From Pseudomonas tructae (lineage in GTDB: Bacteria > Pseudomonadota > Gammaproteobacteria > Pseudomonadales > Pseudomonadaceae): a stretch of 64,000 nucleotides of DNA. The stretch is from positions 2,800,501 to 2,864,500 of the forward strand of contig NZ_CP035952.1 of NCBI RefSeq assembly GCF_004214895.1. Reading direction: 5' to 3'. The notes beneath the pieces were generated by a model. It did not search any database. It was not told the origin of the DNA and worked only from the letters and a program-made list of their open reading frames with translations. The position numbers were made by a program, and so were the translations under genes. Shown in pieces: positions 1-9,375 of this stretch (position 1 is the stretch's first letter; each line of letters starts with the position of its first letter).

Positions 1-127
1 GCAGTTCCGGCAGCACATAATGGCGGTTCAGCGGGCTGAAGCCTTTGTGGGCGTTGACCGTCATCACTCGCAGTGAATGCACCGGTGGTGCTACCTGCAA
101 TCGGCTATCGAGTTCCATCTGGCTCAT
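1..127 (-). CDS. Endonuclease/exonuclease/phosphatase family protein, N-terminal part
   Basis: Only the first 42 codons lie in the window; the rest continues beyond base 1. The translation opens MSQMELDSRLQVAPP and runs into LRVMTVNAHKGFSPLNR, which is the first beta strand and the N-T/A-H-K-G motif of the exonuclease-endonuclease-phosphatase (DNase I-like) fold, where the Asn helps bind the metal. The ATG overlaps the stop of the upstream kinase gene as ATGA, so the two are probably translationally coupled. The substrate cannot be told from this fragment. Confidence 0.7.
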   Translation of the reverse strand, partial: MSQMELDSRLQVAPPVHSLRVMTVNAHKGFSPLNRHYVLPEL

Positions 128-1713
128 GGCTGGCCACCCTTGCCGAGCATTTGCGCGACTTTGGCGGTCAACTGAGCGAACTCGAAAGGCTTGCAGAGCA
201 TCTGCATGCCAGGGTCGAGAAAGCGATTACGCACCAAAGCGGTTTCGGCGTAGCCGGTGATGAACAGCACTCTCAGCGCCGGGCGCAAAGTACGGGCAAT
301 TTCCGCCAGCTGACGGCCATTCATGCCCGGCAGCCCGACATCGCTGACCAGCAAGTCGACCGGCTCCCCGCCCTGAAGGATCGCCAGGGCCGCATTGGCG
401 TCGGCGGCTACCTTACACACGTAGCCTTGCTCATCCAGCGCCTGGTGCACCAGCAGGCGCACGGTAGCGTCATCTTCGACGATCAGCACGTTGGCCGCAG
501 CGCCAGTGGCCGATGCCGGCGTCTGCAGAGGCGCTGACGGTGCAGGCTGGCGCTCGTATCGCGGCAAGAACAGGTCGACCTGGGTACCATGGCCGATGCG
601 GCTGTGCAATTGGACATGGCCCTGGGACTGCTTGCTGAAGCCATACACCATCGACAGCCCCAGGCCGGTACCCTGGCCGATCGGCTTGGTGGTGAAGAAT
701 GGATCGAATGCCCGCTCCAGCGTGCTCTGCGCCATGCCGCAGCCATTGTCATGGAAGTTGATCAGTACATAGTCACCGGCAGGCAGGCAATGGCCATCAC
801 ACTGGCTGGCGTCAAGGTGCTGATTATGGGCACTGACCGTCAGGCAGCCGCCATTGGGCATGGCCTCCTGGGCATTGTTGAGCAGGTTGTCGAGGGCCTC
901 GCGCAACTGCAGTGGATCGACTTCGACCGACCACAGGTCAGGGGCGATCTGCACCTTTAGTTTGATCTGCGGGCCCAGCACCGGCCTCAGGCACTCAGCA
1001 CCCAAAAGCCTGCCCAGTTGCACCGGCTGGGCATCGAGTGATTGCCGGCTGGCGAACGCCAGCAGCCCCTGGGTCAGGCGTGTAGCGCGTTTGACGGCCT
1101 CCTGGCTGAGGTTCAGCAGGCCGGGCAGGGCGTCTGTGCGGCCCTGCTGCAAGCGTGTGCCCATCAGCGCCAGGCTGCCACCGATGCCAGTGAGCAAGTT
1201 GTTGAAGTCATGGGCGACGCCACCGGCCAACTGGCCGATAGCCTCCATTCTTTCGACCTGGCGCAGGTGCTGTTGTCGTTCCAGTTCCTGGTTCTGGTTG
1301 CGGGCTTGGTATTGGCGGCGCCGGGCGCGCAAAGAAGATTGGGCGAGGGCGACGAGGCTGGCAGATTCGAATGGACATTGCAGCAGGAACAGGTTGCCGA
1401 GGCTGGTGTCAGGGCTGTGGGGCGAACGTTGGCCGCGCCTGGGCGCTGCGGTCAGCAATACCACCGGCAAATCCGACCAAGGTGGCTGCTTGCCAAGGTA
1501 CTGATGCAGGGCCGAGTGAGTGGCACCGTTGAGCGAGGCAGCGGCAATGATTGCCAAGCCCACACCTTGCTCCAGCGCCCACCCCAGTTCTTCCATGCTG
1601 GCAGCCGCCAGGGCCTGGATGCCTGCCTGATCAAGCAGGCACAGGGCCCGTTGGCTCAACTGCGCTGGAGCCAGAATCAACGCTCGTTCGGCATTGGCTA
1701 ATGCGTCGCCCAC
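124..1713 (-). CDS. Hybrid sensor histidine kinase/response regulator
   Basis: About 529 residues from a GTG start, chosen because GGAG lies 7 bases upstream; an open frame continues 32 codons further up but without a good ribosome site. Residues 1-130 look like a degenerate receiver-type domain. A coiled linker (about 135-155) leads to the phospho-acceptor helix with GGVAHDFNNLL (His about 168), then a HATPase domain with NLLNNAQEAM, DNGCGM and GTGLGLSMVYGF. A C-terminal receiver follows (VLIVEDDATVR; phospho-Asp in SDVGLPGMNG; conserved Lys in LCKPFE). No membrane segment is visible, so the protein is likely cytosolic. The NTRC-like HDFNN H-box type fits soluble hybrid kinases. The signal is unknown. 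Confidence 0.88.
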   Translation of the reverse strand: MGDALANAERALILAPAQLSQRALCLLDQAGIQALAAASMEELGWALEQGVGLAIIAAASLNGATHSALHQYLGKQPPWSDLPVVLLTAAPRRGQRSPHSPDTSLGNLFLLQCPFESASLVALAQSSLRARRRQYQARNQNQELERQQHLRQVERMEAIGQLAGGVAHDFNNLLTGIGGSLALMGTRLQQGRTDALPGLLNLSQEAVKRATRLTQGLLAFASRQSLDAQPVQLGRLLGAECLRPVLGPQIKLKVQIAPDLWSVEVDPLQLREALDNLLNNAQEAMPNGGCLTVSAHNQHLDASQCDGHCLPAGDYVLINFHDNGCGMAQSTLERAFDPFFTTKPIGQGTGLGLSMVYGFSKQSQGHVQLHSRIGHGTQVDLFLPRYERQPAPSAPLQTPASATGAAANVLIVEDDATVRLLVHQALDEQGYVCKVAADANAALAILQGGEPVDLLVSDVGLPGMNGRQLAEIARTLRPALRVLFITGYAETALVRNRFLDPGMQMLCKPFEFAQLTAKVAQMLGKGGQP

Positions 1714-1837
1714 AGCTGGTCTCCTTCGATAATGCGTGGACAGGCACACCTGTCGGTGCCTGTTGCCCTCACACTCTCTCTGGACCACGGCCGTTGCCGA
1801 GGGGTTCAACCGGGTTCTCAGGCGGTCGCTTTACGTC

Positions 1838-2893
1838 TTACAAACCTTGCTGCACCAAGGGATCGTCGGGGTTCTGCTGCTCCAGTTGGGCCAGCAGCAC
1901 CTGCACGTTCTGCAACTGACCGGTTTCTTTCCAGTACTCGATCAGCAGTACCCGGGCTTTGCGGTTGGCCGGTTGCCGGGCGAGGATGGTTTCCAGCTGT
2001 TTTTGCGCGGCATCGACCTGTTCCAGCTGGTGCAGGCTGGTGGCCAGGGTGTAGCGGTAGTCGCTGTTGTCCGGTTCAAGCTCCAGGGCCCTGGCGAAGG
2101 CCAGCAGGGCGTACTCGTCCTGGCCGTGGCGCAGCAGCCAGCGGCCCAGTTCGTGCTGCAGGAAGGCGGAGTCCGGGCGTTGTTGCAGGGCTTTGGCCAG
2201 TAGCTGCCGCGAGGCGTCGGTCTGGTTCTGGCGCTCCAGCAACTGTACCTGGGCGGCCAGGGCCTCGAGGTTGTCCGGCGCCAATTGCAGGGTACGCTGC
2301 AGTGCTTGTGCCGCCTCCTGGTAGCTGTTCTCGTGCAGGTAGAGCTGCGCCAGGTGCAATTGCGCGCTGGCATCGTCGCGGCGCTGGGCGAGCATCTGCT
2401 GGTACTGCTCCAGCACCTGTTGCAGCGGGCCGAAGTACAGGCCGATGTCATCCGGCCCCAGGCCGAGCAGGGCATCGACCACGGCAAAGCGCACGCTTTG
2501 CTCTTCATCGTCGAGCAGCGGGCCGAGTACCAGGCTGCGCTGGGCGCCGGGCAGCATGGCCTGAATGCTGGCAATGGCGGCGCGGCGCACCAGTGGATCG
2601 TCATGTTGCAGGTCGCGGCTGGCCAGCTTCAGGGCCAGGGGCGAGGGATAATTGGGCAGTTCGCTGTACAGGCTGGCGCGACGGATCGGCGACAGGTCGC
2701 TGCGCCCCAACTGTTGGTAGAGCACCCTCGCAGCGCCGGGCTGGCCGTCGTGGGCCATGGTCAGTGCCTTGCTGTAGCTGTGCTTGAGCGCGGGGGTGGG
2801 CGCAGGGCTGTCGTCACGCCAGAAATAGCCACCCAGGCCGAGGATGATGAGCAGGGTCAGGCTGATGAGCGTGTACTGGCGCTGTTTGGACAT
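1838..2893 (-). CDS. Membrane-anchored HEAT/TPR repeat protein
   Basis: 351 residues from the ATG at 2893 (MSKQRQYTL). The frame is open further up but that region carries REP-like sequence. One N-terminal membrane segment (about residues 7-25) is followed by a periplasmic region with HEAT-like helices (DDPLVRRAAIASIQAML, EEQSVRFAVVDALLGL; about 95-160) and then at least five TPR units (about 180-345). The layout resembles the C-terminal half of multihaem cytochrome-TPR proteins, but no CxxCH motif is present, so it may be a derivative that lost the haem part. It lies between the kinase gene and the efflux operon on the same strand; a link with either is not shown. Confidence 0.75.
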   Translation of the reverse strand: MSKQRQYTLISLTLLIILGLGGYFWRDDSPAPTPALKHSYSKALTMAHDGQPGAARVLYQQLGRSDLSPIRRASLYSELPNYPSPLALKLASRDLQHDDPLVRRAAIASIQAMLPGAQRSLVLGPLLDDEEQSVRFAVVDALLGLGPDDIGLYFGPLQQVLEQYQQMLAQRRDDASAQLHLAQLYLHENSYQEAAQALQRTLQLAPDNLEALAAQVQLLERQNQTDASRQLLAKALQQRPDSAFLQHELGRWLLRHGQDEYALLAFARALELEPDNSDYRYTLATSLHQLEQVDAAQKQLETILARQPANRKARVLLIEYWKETGQLQNVQVLLAQLEQQNPDDPLVQQGL

Positions 2894-2982
2894 GGTGAAT
2901 CCGAAGCGTGTCGCGGTTGCAAAGGGTTGAGCTTGGGTCACCAGGGCCGGTGGCGTCAAATGTAATAGAGGGGTGGAGATCA

Positions 2983-3023
2983 ATCGCGGGGCAAGTCGGG
3001 TCGCCGCATCGCCGCTCCCACAG
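2983..3023. repeat. REP-like palindromic element
   Basis: A GCGGGGCAAG...CCGCTCCCACA sequence in degenerate form, matching the P. putida-type REP found several times in this window. It sits between the TPR gene and the oprN terminator. Confidence 0.6.
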
Positions 3024-3042
3024 TTTTCCGCGCATTGGATAT

Positions 3043-3064
3043 AAAAAAGCCCCGCAAGCGGGGC
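3043..3064 (-). terminator. Rho-independent terminator of mexEF-oprN
   Basis: On the minus strand a GCCCCGC/GCGGGGC stem with a 2-base loop is followed by six T residues. It lies 39 bases past the oprN stop and closes the efflux operon. Confidence 0.85.
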
Positions 3065-3102
3065 AAAAGGCCGGTCAGAAACCAACCAAAGGAGCCGTTG
3101 AA

Positions 3103-4527
3103 TCAGTTCGTCGCCACACTCTCGGCCTGCCAGCCACCACCCAGGGCCTTGTAGATGGCGACGATGCCGCGGTACAGGTCGACTTCACCCTGAGCCTGGG
3201 CATCTTCGGCGCTCAGACGTTCGCGCTCGGCATCGAGCAGCACCAGGTAATCCACCGTGCCTTCGCGGTAGCGAATCGAGGCCAGGTCCGCCGCCTTGCG
3301 GCTGGCTTCGCTCTGGCGCAGCAGGGCCAGCAGCCGTTGTTGGCGTTTGCTGTAGTCACTGAAGGCGTTTTCCGATTCCTCCAGGGCCAGCAGCACCTGC
3401 TGCTCGTAATTGGCCAGGGCGCCCTCGGCATCGGCGTTGGCGCCGCGCAGGCGAGCGCGCACACTGCCCAGGTCGAACGCCGCCCAGGTGATGCTCGGGC
3501 CCAGGGCCCAAGCCTTGGCGGCCGAAGAGCCAAGCTGTGAGCCGCGCCCGGCGGTAAAGCCGAGAAAGCCGCTGAGGCTGACCCGTGGGAACAAGTCGGC
3601 GGTAGCCACGCCGATGTTGGCCGTGGCCGCGGCCAACTGGCGTTCGGCGCTGCGGATATCCGGACGGCGTTTGAGCAGCTCGCCCGGGTCACCCACCGGC
3701 AAGGCCTTGGCGATGGCCGGCAGCTGCGCAGGCGACAGGTCGATGGCCAGGGCATCCGGGCGCTGGCCGAGCAGGGTGGCGATGCGGTTGCGCGCCCGCA
3801 CCTGTTCGGCCTGCAATTGCGGCACGCTGGCTTCCACCGCTGCCAGGCGGGCATCGGCGCGCACCACGTCAAGGTCGTTGCCGACCCCGGCGTCACGCAG
3901 GGTTTCGGTAATGCCCCGCGAATCCTGCTGGGTCTTGAGGTTGGCCAGGGCGATTTTCTCGCGCAGTTGCGCACCGCGCAGTTGGCCATAGGCATCCACC
4001 AGTTCGGCGATCAGGCTGACCTGCAACTGCTGCAGGTCGGCCTGGGCGGCGTCCTGCTCAGCCTCGCTGGCTTCCAGCTGGCGCTGGATGCGGCCGAACA
4101 GGTCCAGCTCCCAGGCCATGTCCAGGCCCAGGTCATAGCGCTCGCTGTTGACCCGATCGTCGGTCTGGCCGGGGACCTGGCCTTTACCCAGGTCGGCACT
4201 GGCGCGGCTGGTTACGGTTGGCAGGGCATCGTTGCTGACATCGTCACGGATCGCCCGCGCCGCTTTCAGACGGGCAAAGGCCACACGCAGTTCACGGTTA
4301 CCGTCCAGCGACTGGCTGACCAGTTGGTTGAGTACCGGGTCGTCGAACTGCTTCCACCAGATGCTTTCAAAGCGGCTGCGGTCGAACGCAGCCTTGGCGG
4401 TCGGCTCATTGGCCGCGCTCAGTTGCGCAGCGGCGGTGCCGGGTGCCTGGTAGTCCGGGCCCACCGCACAGGCGGCCAGGGCCAGGGCCAGCAGGCTAGG
4501 CACAAAGAGTTTCACACTGCGGTTCAT
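3103..4527 (-). CDS. oprN: RND efflux outer-membrane channel, OprN type
   Basis: 474 residues of the NodT/OprM outer-membrane factor family: a TolC-like trimeric channel that completes the MexEF pump. A signal peptide ends in the lipobox LALAAC, giving an acylated Cys followed by AVGPDYQAP, the usual start of mature OprM/OprN proteins. Two repeated coiled-coil channel units follow, with the typical RRPDIRSAERQLAAATANIGVA and LFPRVSLSG motifs. The ATG overlaps the mexF stop as ATGA, so it is the third gene of the operon. Confidence 0.92.
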   Translation of the reverse strand: MNRSVKLFVPSLLALALAACAVGPDYQAPGTAAAQLSAANEPTAKAAFDRSRFESIWWKQFDDPVLNQLVSQSLDGNRELRVAFARLKAARAIRDDVSNDALPTVTSRASADLGKGQVPGQTDDRVNSERYDLGLDMAWELDLFGRIQRQLEASEAEQDAAQADLQQLQVSLIAELVDAYGQLRGAQLREKIALANLKTQQDSRGITETLRDAGVGNDLDVVRADARLAAVEASVPQLQAEQVRARNRIATLLGQRPDALAIDLSPAQLPAIAKALPVGDPGELLKRRPDIRSAERQLAAATANIGVATADLFPRVSLSGFLGFTAGRGSQLGSSAAKAWALGPSITWAAFDLGSVRARLRGANADAEGALANYEQQVLLALEESENAFSDYSKRQQRLLALLRQSEASRKAADLASIRYREGTVDYLVLLDAERERLSAEDAQAQGEVDLYRGIVAIYKALGGGWQAESVATN

Positions 4528-7500
4528 GCATGAGTCTCCAGCTTCAGCGCACGCGCCGCTTTGCGGGCCTGGCTGCGTTCCACGTAACGGCGGATCAGGA
4601 CAAAGAACACCGGCGTCAGCAGCAGACCGAAGAAGGTCACCCCGATCATCCCGGAGAACACCGCCACACCCATGGCGTGACGCATTTCAGCACCGGCGCC
4701 GGAAGAGAACACCAGCGGCACCACACCCATGATGAAGGCGATCGACGTCATCAGGATCGGCCGCAGACGCAGGCGGCAGGCTTCCAGTACCGCGGCCAGC
4801 GGGTCGAGGCCTTCAGCCTGTTTGTCCTTGGCGAACTCGACGATCAGGATGGCGTTCTTGCACGCCAGCCCCACCAGTACGATCAAGCCGATCTGGGTGA
4901 AGATGTTGTTGTCGCCACCGGACAGAATCACCCCGGTGATCGCCGACAGCAGGGTCATCGGCACGATCAGGATCACCGCCAGCGGCAGGCTCCAGCTTTC
5001 GTACTGGGCGGCCAGCACCAGGAAGGCCAGCAGCACGCAGAGCGGGAAGACGAACAGCGCGGTGTTACCGGCCAGGATCTGCTGGTAGGTAAGCTCCGTC
5101 CATTCGAAGGTCATGCCGTTGGGCAGTTCGTCCTTGAGCAGCTTCTCGATGGCTTTCTCCGCTTGTCCGGAGCTGTAGCCAGGCGCTGCGGCACCGTTGA
5201 TCTCGGCGGTGATGAAGCCGTTGTAGTGCATCACGCGGTCCGGCCCCGAGGTGTCGCTGACCTTGATGAAGGTCGCCAGCGGGATCATCTCGCCCTGGTT
5301 GTTGCGCACCTTGAGCTGGCCGATCTGCTCGGCTTCAAGGCGGAACTGCTGCTCGGCCTGGACGTTTACCTGGTAAGTACGGCCAAAGCGGTTGAAGTCG
5401 TTGGCATACAACGAACCCAGGTAGATTTGCAGGGTGTCGAAGATATCGCTGATCGCTACACCGTGGGTCTTGGCTTTTTCCCGGTCGATGGCAGCATCGA
5501 CCTGCGGCACGTTGACCTGGTAGCTGGTGAACAACCCGGCCAGCTCCGGCACGTTGTGGCTCTTGGCGATGATGTTCTGGGTTTCCTTGTACAGCGCTTC
5601 ATAACCCAGGTTGCCACGGTCCTCGATTTGCAGGCGGAAACCACCGATGGTGCCCAGCCCTTGTACTGGCGGCGGCGGGAAGATGGCGATGTAGGCGTCT
5701 TCGATATCGGCGAACTGCGCGTTCAGCGCGGCAGCAATCGCTGCGGCCGACTGGCTCGGGTCCTTGCGCTCATCGAACGGCTTGAGCGGGGTGAACACGA
5801 TGCCGCTGTTGGGGCTGTTGGTGAAGCCGTTGATCGACAGGCCCGGGAAGGCCACCGAGTCAGCAACTCCTGGCTGCTTGAGGGCGATCTCGCTCATCTT
5901 CTTGATCACCGCTTCCGTGCGATCAAGGCTTGCAGCATCGGGCAGTTGCGCGAAGGCCACCAGGTACTGCTTGTCTTGCGCCGGCACGAAACCGGTAGGC
6001 GTCGAAGAGAAGCCCAGCCAGGTCATGATGATCAGGCCGCCATAGACGAACAGGGCGATACCGCTGCTGCGGATGACCCGGCCGACGGCGCCGACGTAGC
6101 CATGGCTGGCACGGTCGAAGAAGCGGTTGAACGGGCCGAACAGCCAGCCACCGAGCAGGCGCTCGAGCACTTTCGAGAAACGGTCCTTGGGTGCGTGGTG
6201 TTCCTTGAGCAGTACTGCGGCCAGGGCCGGCGACAGGGTCAGGGAGTTGAAGGCCGAGATCACCGTAGAGATGGCGATGGTCAACGCGAACTGCTTGTAG
6301 AACTGCCCGGTGAGGCCGGAGATAAACGCGGCCGGTACGAACACCGCACACAGCACCAGCGCCGTGGCGATGATCGGCCCGGTCACTTCACCCATGGCCT
6401 TTTGCGTGGCTTCCAGGGGCTTGAGCCCCAGGCCGATGTTACGCTCGACGTTCTCCACCACAACGATGGCATCGTCCACCACGATACCGATGGCCAGTAC
6501 CAGGCCGAACAGCGACAGGGCGTTGAGCGAGAAGCCGAACAGGTGCATCACCGCGAAGGTACCGATCAGTGATACCGGCACGGCCACCAGCGGGATGATC
6601 GAGGCGCGCCAGGTCTGCAGGAACAGAATAACGACCAGTACTACCAGGATCAGCGCTTCGAACAGGGTGTGCACGACCGCTTCGATGGAACCACGGACGA
6701 ACACCGTCGGGTCATAGACGATGCTGTAGTCCATGCCTTCAGGGAAGTCCTTCTTCAGCTCGGCCATTTTTGCCCGGACCTCATCGGAGATCTCGATGGC
6801 GTTGGAGCCAGGGCGCTGGAAGATCGGGATGGCCACCGCCGGCTGGTTGTTCAGCAGCGAGCGCAGGGCGTACTGGCTGGAACCGAGCTCGACCCGGGCG
6901 ATGTCTTTCAGGCGGGTGATTTCGCCGTTGGCACCGGAGCGGATGATGATGTTTTCGAACTCTTCTTCACTGACCAGGCGGCCCTGGGTGTTGACCGACA
7001 ACTGGAAGCTGGTAGCCCCAGGTGCTGGCGGTGCACCGAGTTGACCGGCCGCCACCTGACGGTTCTGCTCGCGAATGGCCGCCACCACATCGCTGGCGGT
7101 CAGGTTGCGCGAGGCGGTCTTGTTCGGGTCGAGCCACACCCGCAACGAGTAGTCGCCCATGCCGAACAGTTGCACGTCACCGACACCGCCCAGGCGTGCC
7201 AGCTCATCCTTGATGTTCAAGATGGCGTAGTTGGACAGGTAGAGCATGTCGTAGCGGTTGTCCGGCGAGGTCAGGTGCACGACCATGGTCAGGTCGGGCG
7301 AGGCCTTGTCGACGGTAATACCGATGCGCGTGACTTCCTCGGGCAGCTTGGGCTGGGTCCGGGTTACACGGTTCTGCACCTGCACCTGGGCGTTGTCCAG
7401 GTCAGTGCCCAGGGCAAAGGTGACGGTCAGGGTCACTTTGCCGTCGGCAGTGGATTGCGAGGACATGTAAAGCATGTTCTCGACCCCGGTAATCGCCTGT

Positions 7501-7703
7501 TCAAGTGGCGCGGCAACGGTTTCGCCGATCACTTTCGGGTTGGCACCGGGGAAGTTGGCGCGCACCACCACGGTGGGCGGCACGACTTCCGGGTATTCGC
7601 TGATCGGCAGCTGGAACAGCGAGATGCTGCCGGCGATCAGGATCAGCAGCGACAGCACTGCGGCGAAGATCGGCCGGGTAATGAAAAACTTGGAAAAATT
7701 CAT
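4524..7703 (-). CDS. mexF: RND multidrug efflux inner-membrane transporter MexF
   Basis: 1059 residues, the usual length for MexF, and near-identical in style to P. aeruginosa MexF from the first residues (MNFSKFFITRPIFAAVLSLL). It is an HAE1-family RND proton antiporter with 12 membrane segments and two large periplasmic loops. The proton-relay acidic pair lies in [20 protein letters not shown]. By family, it exports chloramphenicol, fluoroquinolones and trimethoprim. It is preceded by mexE and overlaps oprN by 4 bases. Confidence 0.95.
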   Translation of the reverse strand: MNFSKFFITRPIFAAVLSLLILIAGSISLFQLPISEYPEVVPPTVVVRANFPGANPKVIGETVAAPLEQAITGVENMLYMSSQSTADGKVTLTVTFALGTDLDNAQVQVQNRVTRTQPKLPEEVTRIGITVDKASPDLTMVVHLTSPDNRYDMLYLSNYAILNIKDELARLGGVGDVQLFGMGDYSLRVWLDPNKTASRNLTASDVVAAIREQNRQVAAGQLGAPPAPGATSFQLSVNTQGRLVSEEEFENIIIRSGANGEITRLKDIARVELGSSQYALRSLLNNQPAVAIPIFQRPGSNAIEISDEVRAKMAELKKDFPEGMDYSIVYDPTVFVRGSIEAVVHTLFEALILVVLVVILFLQTWRASIIPLVAVPVSLIGTFAVMHLFGFSLNALSLFGLVLAIGIVVDDAIVVVENVERNIGLGLKPLEATQKAMGEVTGPIIATALVLCAVFVPAAFISGLTGQFYKQFALTIAISTVISAFNSLTLSPALAAVLLKEHHAPKDRFSKVLERLLGGWLFGPFNRFFDRASHGYVGAVGRVIRSSGIALFVYGGLIIMTWLGFSSTPTGFVPAQDKQYLVAFAQLPDAASLDRTEAVIKKMSEIALKQPGVADSVAFPGLSINGFTNSPNSGIVFTPLKPFDERKDPSQSAAAIAAALNAQFADIEDAYIAIFPPPPVQGLGTIGGFRLQIEDRGNLGYEALYKETQNIIAKSHNVPELAGLFTSYQVNVPQVDAAIDREKAKTHGVAISDIFDTLQIYLGSLYANDFNRFGRTYQVNVQAEQQFRLEAEQIGQLKVRNNQGEMIPLATFIKVSDTSGPDRVMHYNGFITAEINGAAAPGYSSGQAEKAIEKLLKDELPNGMTFEWTELTYQQILAGNTALFVFPLCVLLAFLVLAAQYESWSLPLAVILIVPMTLLSAITGVILSGGDNNIFTQIGLIVLVGLACKNAILIVEFAKDKQAEGLDPLAAVLEACRLRLRPILMTSIAFIMGVVPLVFSSGAGAEMRHAMGVAVFSGMIGVTFFGLLLTPVFFVLIRRYVERSQARKAARALKLETHA

Positions 7704-7715
7704 CGAACTGATCCC

Positions 7716-8957
7716 TTAACCGCGCGGTGCCGAAGCACTGGCGAGTTTTACGCTGGGGGTGGCTACCGCTTTGCCCTGGATACTGGCTTCGAGTGCCTGA
7801 CGTTGTTGGGCGAGGGCGGCGATGGTCGCGTCACTGGCCATTGGCGTGTCCTGCGGGTCGACCGGCGAGCCCGGGCGCACCCGTTGCAGGCCCTTGACGA
7901 CAATGCGGTCGTCCTTGCTCAGGCCATTGCGCACGATGCGCAGGCCTTCGAGTTTCGGTCCAAGCTCCACAGCGCGGTAGGCGGCCTTGTTGTCCTTGTC
8001 CATGACCAGCACGAACTTCTTGCCAAGGTCGGTACCGACCGCTTCGTCGTTGATCAGCACCGCTGAATAGGTGGCGCTGCCGACCAGTTTCAGGCGCGCA
8101 TACAGGCCCGGGGTGAACTGCCCGTCAGTGTTGTCGAACACCGCCCGGCCACGGATGGTGCCGGTCTTGGGGTTGACCTGGTTGTCGACGAAGTTCATCT
8201 GCCCCAGGTGCGGGTTGCCGCTTTCGTTGGACAGGCCCAGGTACACCGGGGTGCTCTGGCCGCGCTGGCCATCGCGCGCCAGCTGGGTGTACTTGAGGTA
8301 CACGCGCTCGTCGGCGTCGAAGTAGGCGTAGACCTTGTCGGTGGAGACCACGCTGGTCAGCGGCGTCACATCGGCGCTGACGATGTTGCCGGCAGTGAAC
8401 TGGGCGCGGCTGACCCGGCCGCCGATGGGCGCGGTGACACGGGTGAAGCTCAGGTTCAGGCGCGCCAGGTCCAGCTGTGCCTGGATCGCGGCGACGCCGG
8501 CACGGGCTTCGGCGGCGGCGCTGGTGCGCGACTCGGCAAGCTCGGCGGAAATCGCATTGCTGCTGCGCAGGCGTTCGCCGCGCTGGGCTTCGTTTTCGCT
8601 GCGGATAGCGGTGGCGCGGGCTTGTTGCAGTTGGGCTTCGAGGCGGCGGACCTCAGCCTGGAACGGACGCGGGTCGATCTGGAACAGCAGGTCGCCTTTT
8701 TTCACCTGGGCGCCTTCGGTGAAGGCCACCTGGTCGATCTGCCCAGAGACCCGCGGACGCACCTCGACGGTTTCCGGTGCCTCCAGGCGCCCGGTGAACT
8801 CGTCCCATTCGTTGATCGGTTGTTCCAGCACCTTGGCCACGCTGACCTTGGTCGCCGCCGGCGCCTGCACGGCCTCCGGGGCGCGACCGCAGGCACTCAT
8901 CACCACTACAGCCAATAGAGCAAGGGGGTAACGCAAAGGTTTGAGTGACTGTTCCAT
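7716..8957 (-). CDS. mexE: RND periplasmic adaptor MexE
   Basis: 413 residues. A signal peptide ends in the lipobox VVMSAC, so this is a membrane-anchored adaptor. The biotinyl-lipoyl-like halves (VSGQIDQVAFTEGAQVKKGDLLFQIDPRPF and LSFTRVTAPIGGRVSRAQ) flank an alpha-hairpin of about residues 105-165, followed by beta-barrel and membrane-proximal domains. It is the first gene of mexEF-oprN, separated from mexF by 12 bases. In P. aeruginosa the operon is activated by the LysR protein MexT; no mexT-like gene lies next to it here. Confidence 0.93.
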   Translation of the reverse strand: MEQSLKPLRYPLALLAVVVMSACGRAPEAVQAPAATKVSVAKVLEQPINEWDEFTGRLEAPETVEVRPRVSGQIDQVAFTEGAQVKKGDLLFQIDPRPFQAEVRRLEAQLQQARATAIRSENEAQRGERLRSSNAISAELAESRTSAAAEARAGVAAIQAQLDLARLNLSFTRVTAPIGGRVSRAQFTAGNIVSADVTPLTSVVSTDKVYAYFDADERVYLKYTQLARDGQRGQSTPVYLGLSNESGNPHLGQMNFVDNQVNPKTGTIRGRAVFDNTDGQFTPGLYARLKLVGSATYSAVLINDEAVGTDLGKKFVLVMDKDNKAAYRAVELGPKLEGLRIVRNGLSKDDRIVVKGLQRVRPGSPVDPQDTPMASDATIAALAQQRQALEASIQGKAVATPSVKLASASAPRG

Positions 8958-9039
8958 GGGGAGTCCGCCAATGTATTGATAGTGGGCGGATTCTGCGATT
9001 TGTAACTATTAACAACGAATCGAATGGGGCGAAGGTTAT

Positions 9040-9056
9040 TATCATTGGGAATGATA
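9040..9056. promoter_or_regulatory. Palindrome upstream of mexE, candidate operator
   Basis: A perfect 7-bp inverted repeat (TATCATT-GGG-AATGATA) lies about 83 bases upstream of the mexE start in an otherwise non-coding promoter region. The half-sites point the opposite way to a Fur box. The cognate regulator is unknown. Confidence 0.4.
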
Positions 9057-9069
9057 TGAGGGCACGCTG

Positions 9070-9375
9070 TTGGAGATTCTATGGTTTTGGGCAAGCCCGC
9101 TCCCACAGGGATTTCGCCAGCTTTTAAAATGCGGTGCAAGACAGTTTGTAGCGCTGGCCGAACGAGTCGATGAAATCGCCGAGCGCCTGGAACGTTCCAA
9201 GAACTGGATCGTCAAGCAAGCGCTGTACGCCTGGCTCGACCAGGAAGAGGAGCGTAGCCGCTTGACCCGCGAGGCCCTGGCTGATGTGGATGCTGGCCGT
9301 GTGATCGACCATCAGGCCGTCCAGGCCTGGGCTGAGAGCCTGAGCAGCGAAACCCCACTGCCGGTACCGCATTGA
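9070..9375 (+). CDS. Ribbon-helix-helix (CopG-like) antitoxin, start uncertain
   Basis: The secure part begins about base 9148 (VALAERVDEIAERLERSKNWIVKQAL) and reads as a short beta strand and two helices of a RHH DNA-binding antitoxin, followed by a toxin-binding tail to PLPVPH. The frame is open back to a TTG at 9070, but its first 20 codons come from REP sequence and are unlikely to be native. An ATG at 9129 (MRCKTV) is out of frame; removing one T from the run at about 9144 would join it to the conserved part. The gene may therefore be frameshifted or may use an unusual start. Its stop overlaps the toxin ATG by one base. Confidence 0.6.
   Translation: MEILWFWASPLPQGFRQLLKCGARQFVALAERVDEIAERLERSKNWIVKQALYAWLDQEEERSRLTREALADVDAGRVIDHQAVQAWAESLSSETPLPVPH
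9084..9112. repeat. Half REP element
   Basis: GGGCAAGCCCGCTCCCACAGG, the conserved arm of the local REP family, without a clear second arm. It sits directly in front of the antitoxin gene and appears to supply its 5' sequence. Confidence 0.6.

Noticed and set aside
4530..6572. A plus-strand frame of 680 codons opposite mexF
   Set aside because: Same kind of shadow: Arg/Asp/Gln-rich composition, no start context, antisense to mexF.
9040..9056. Reading the mexE-upstream palindrome as a Fur box
   Set aside because: The half-sites are in the reverse order to Fur hexamers and mexEF-oprN is not an iron-regulated operon; kept only as a palindrome.
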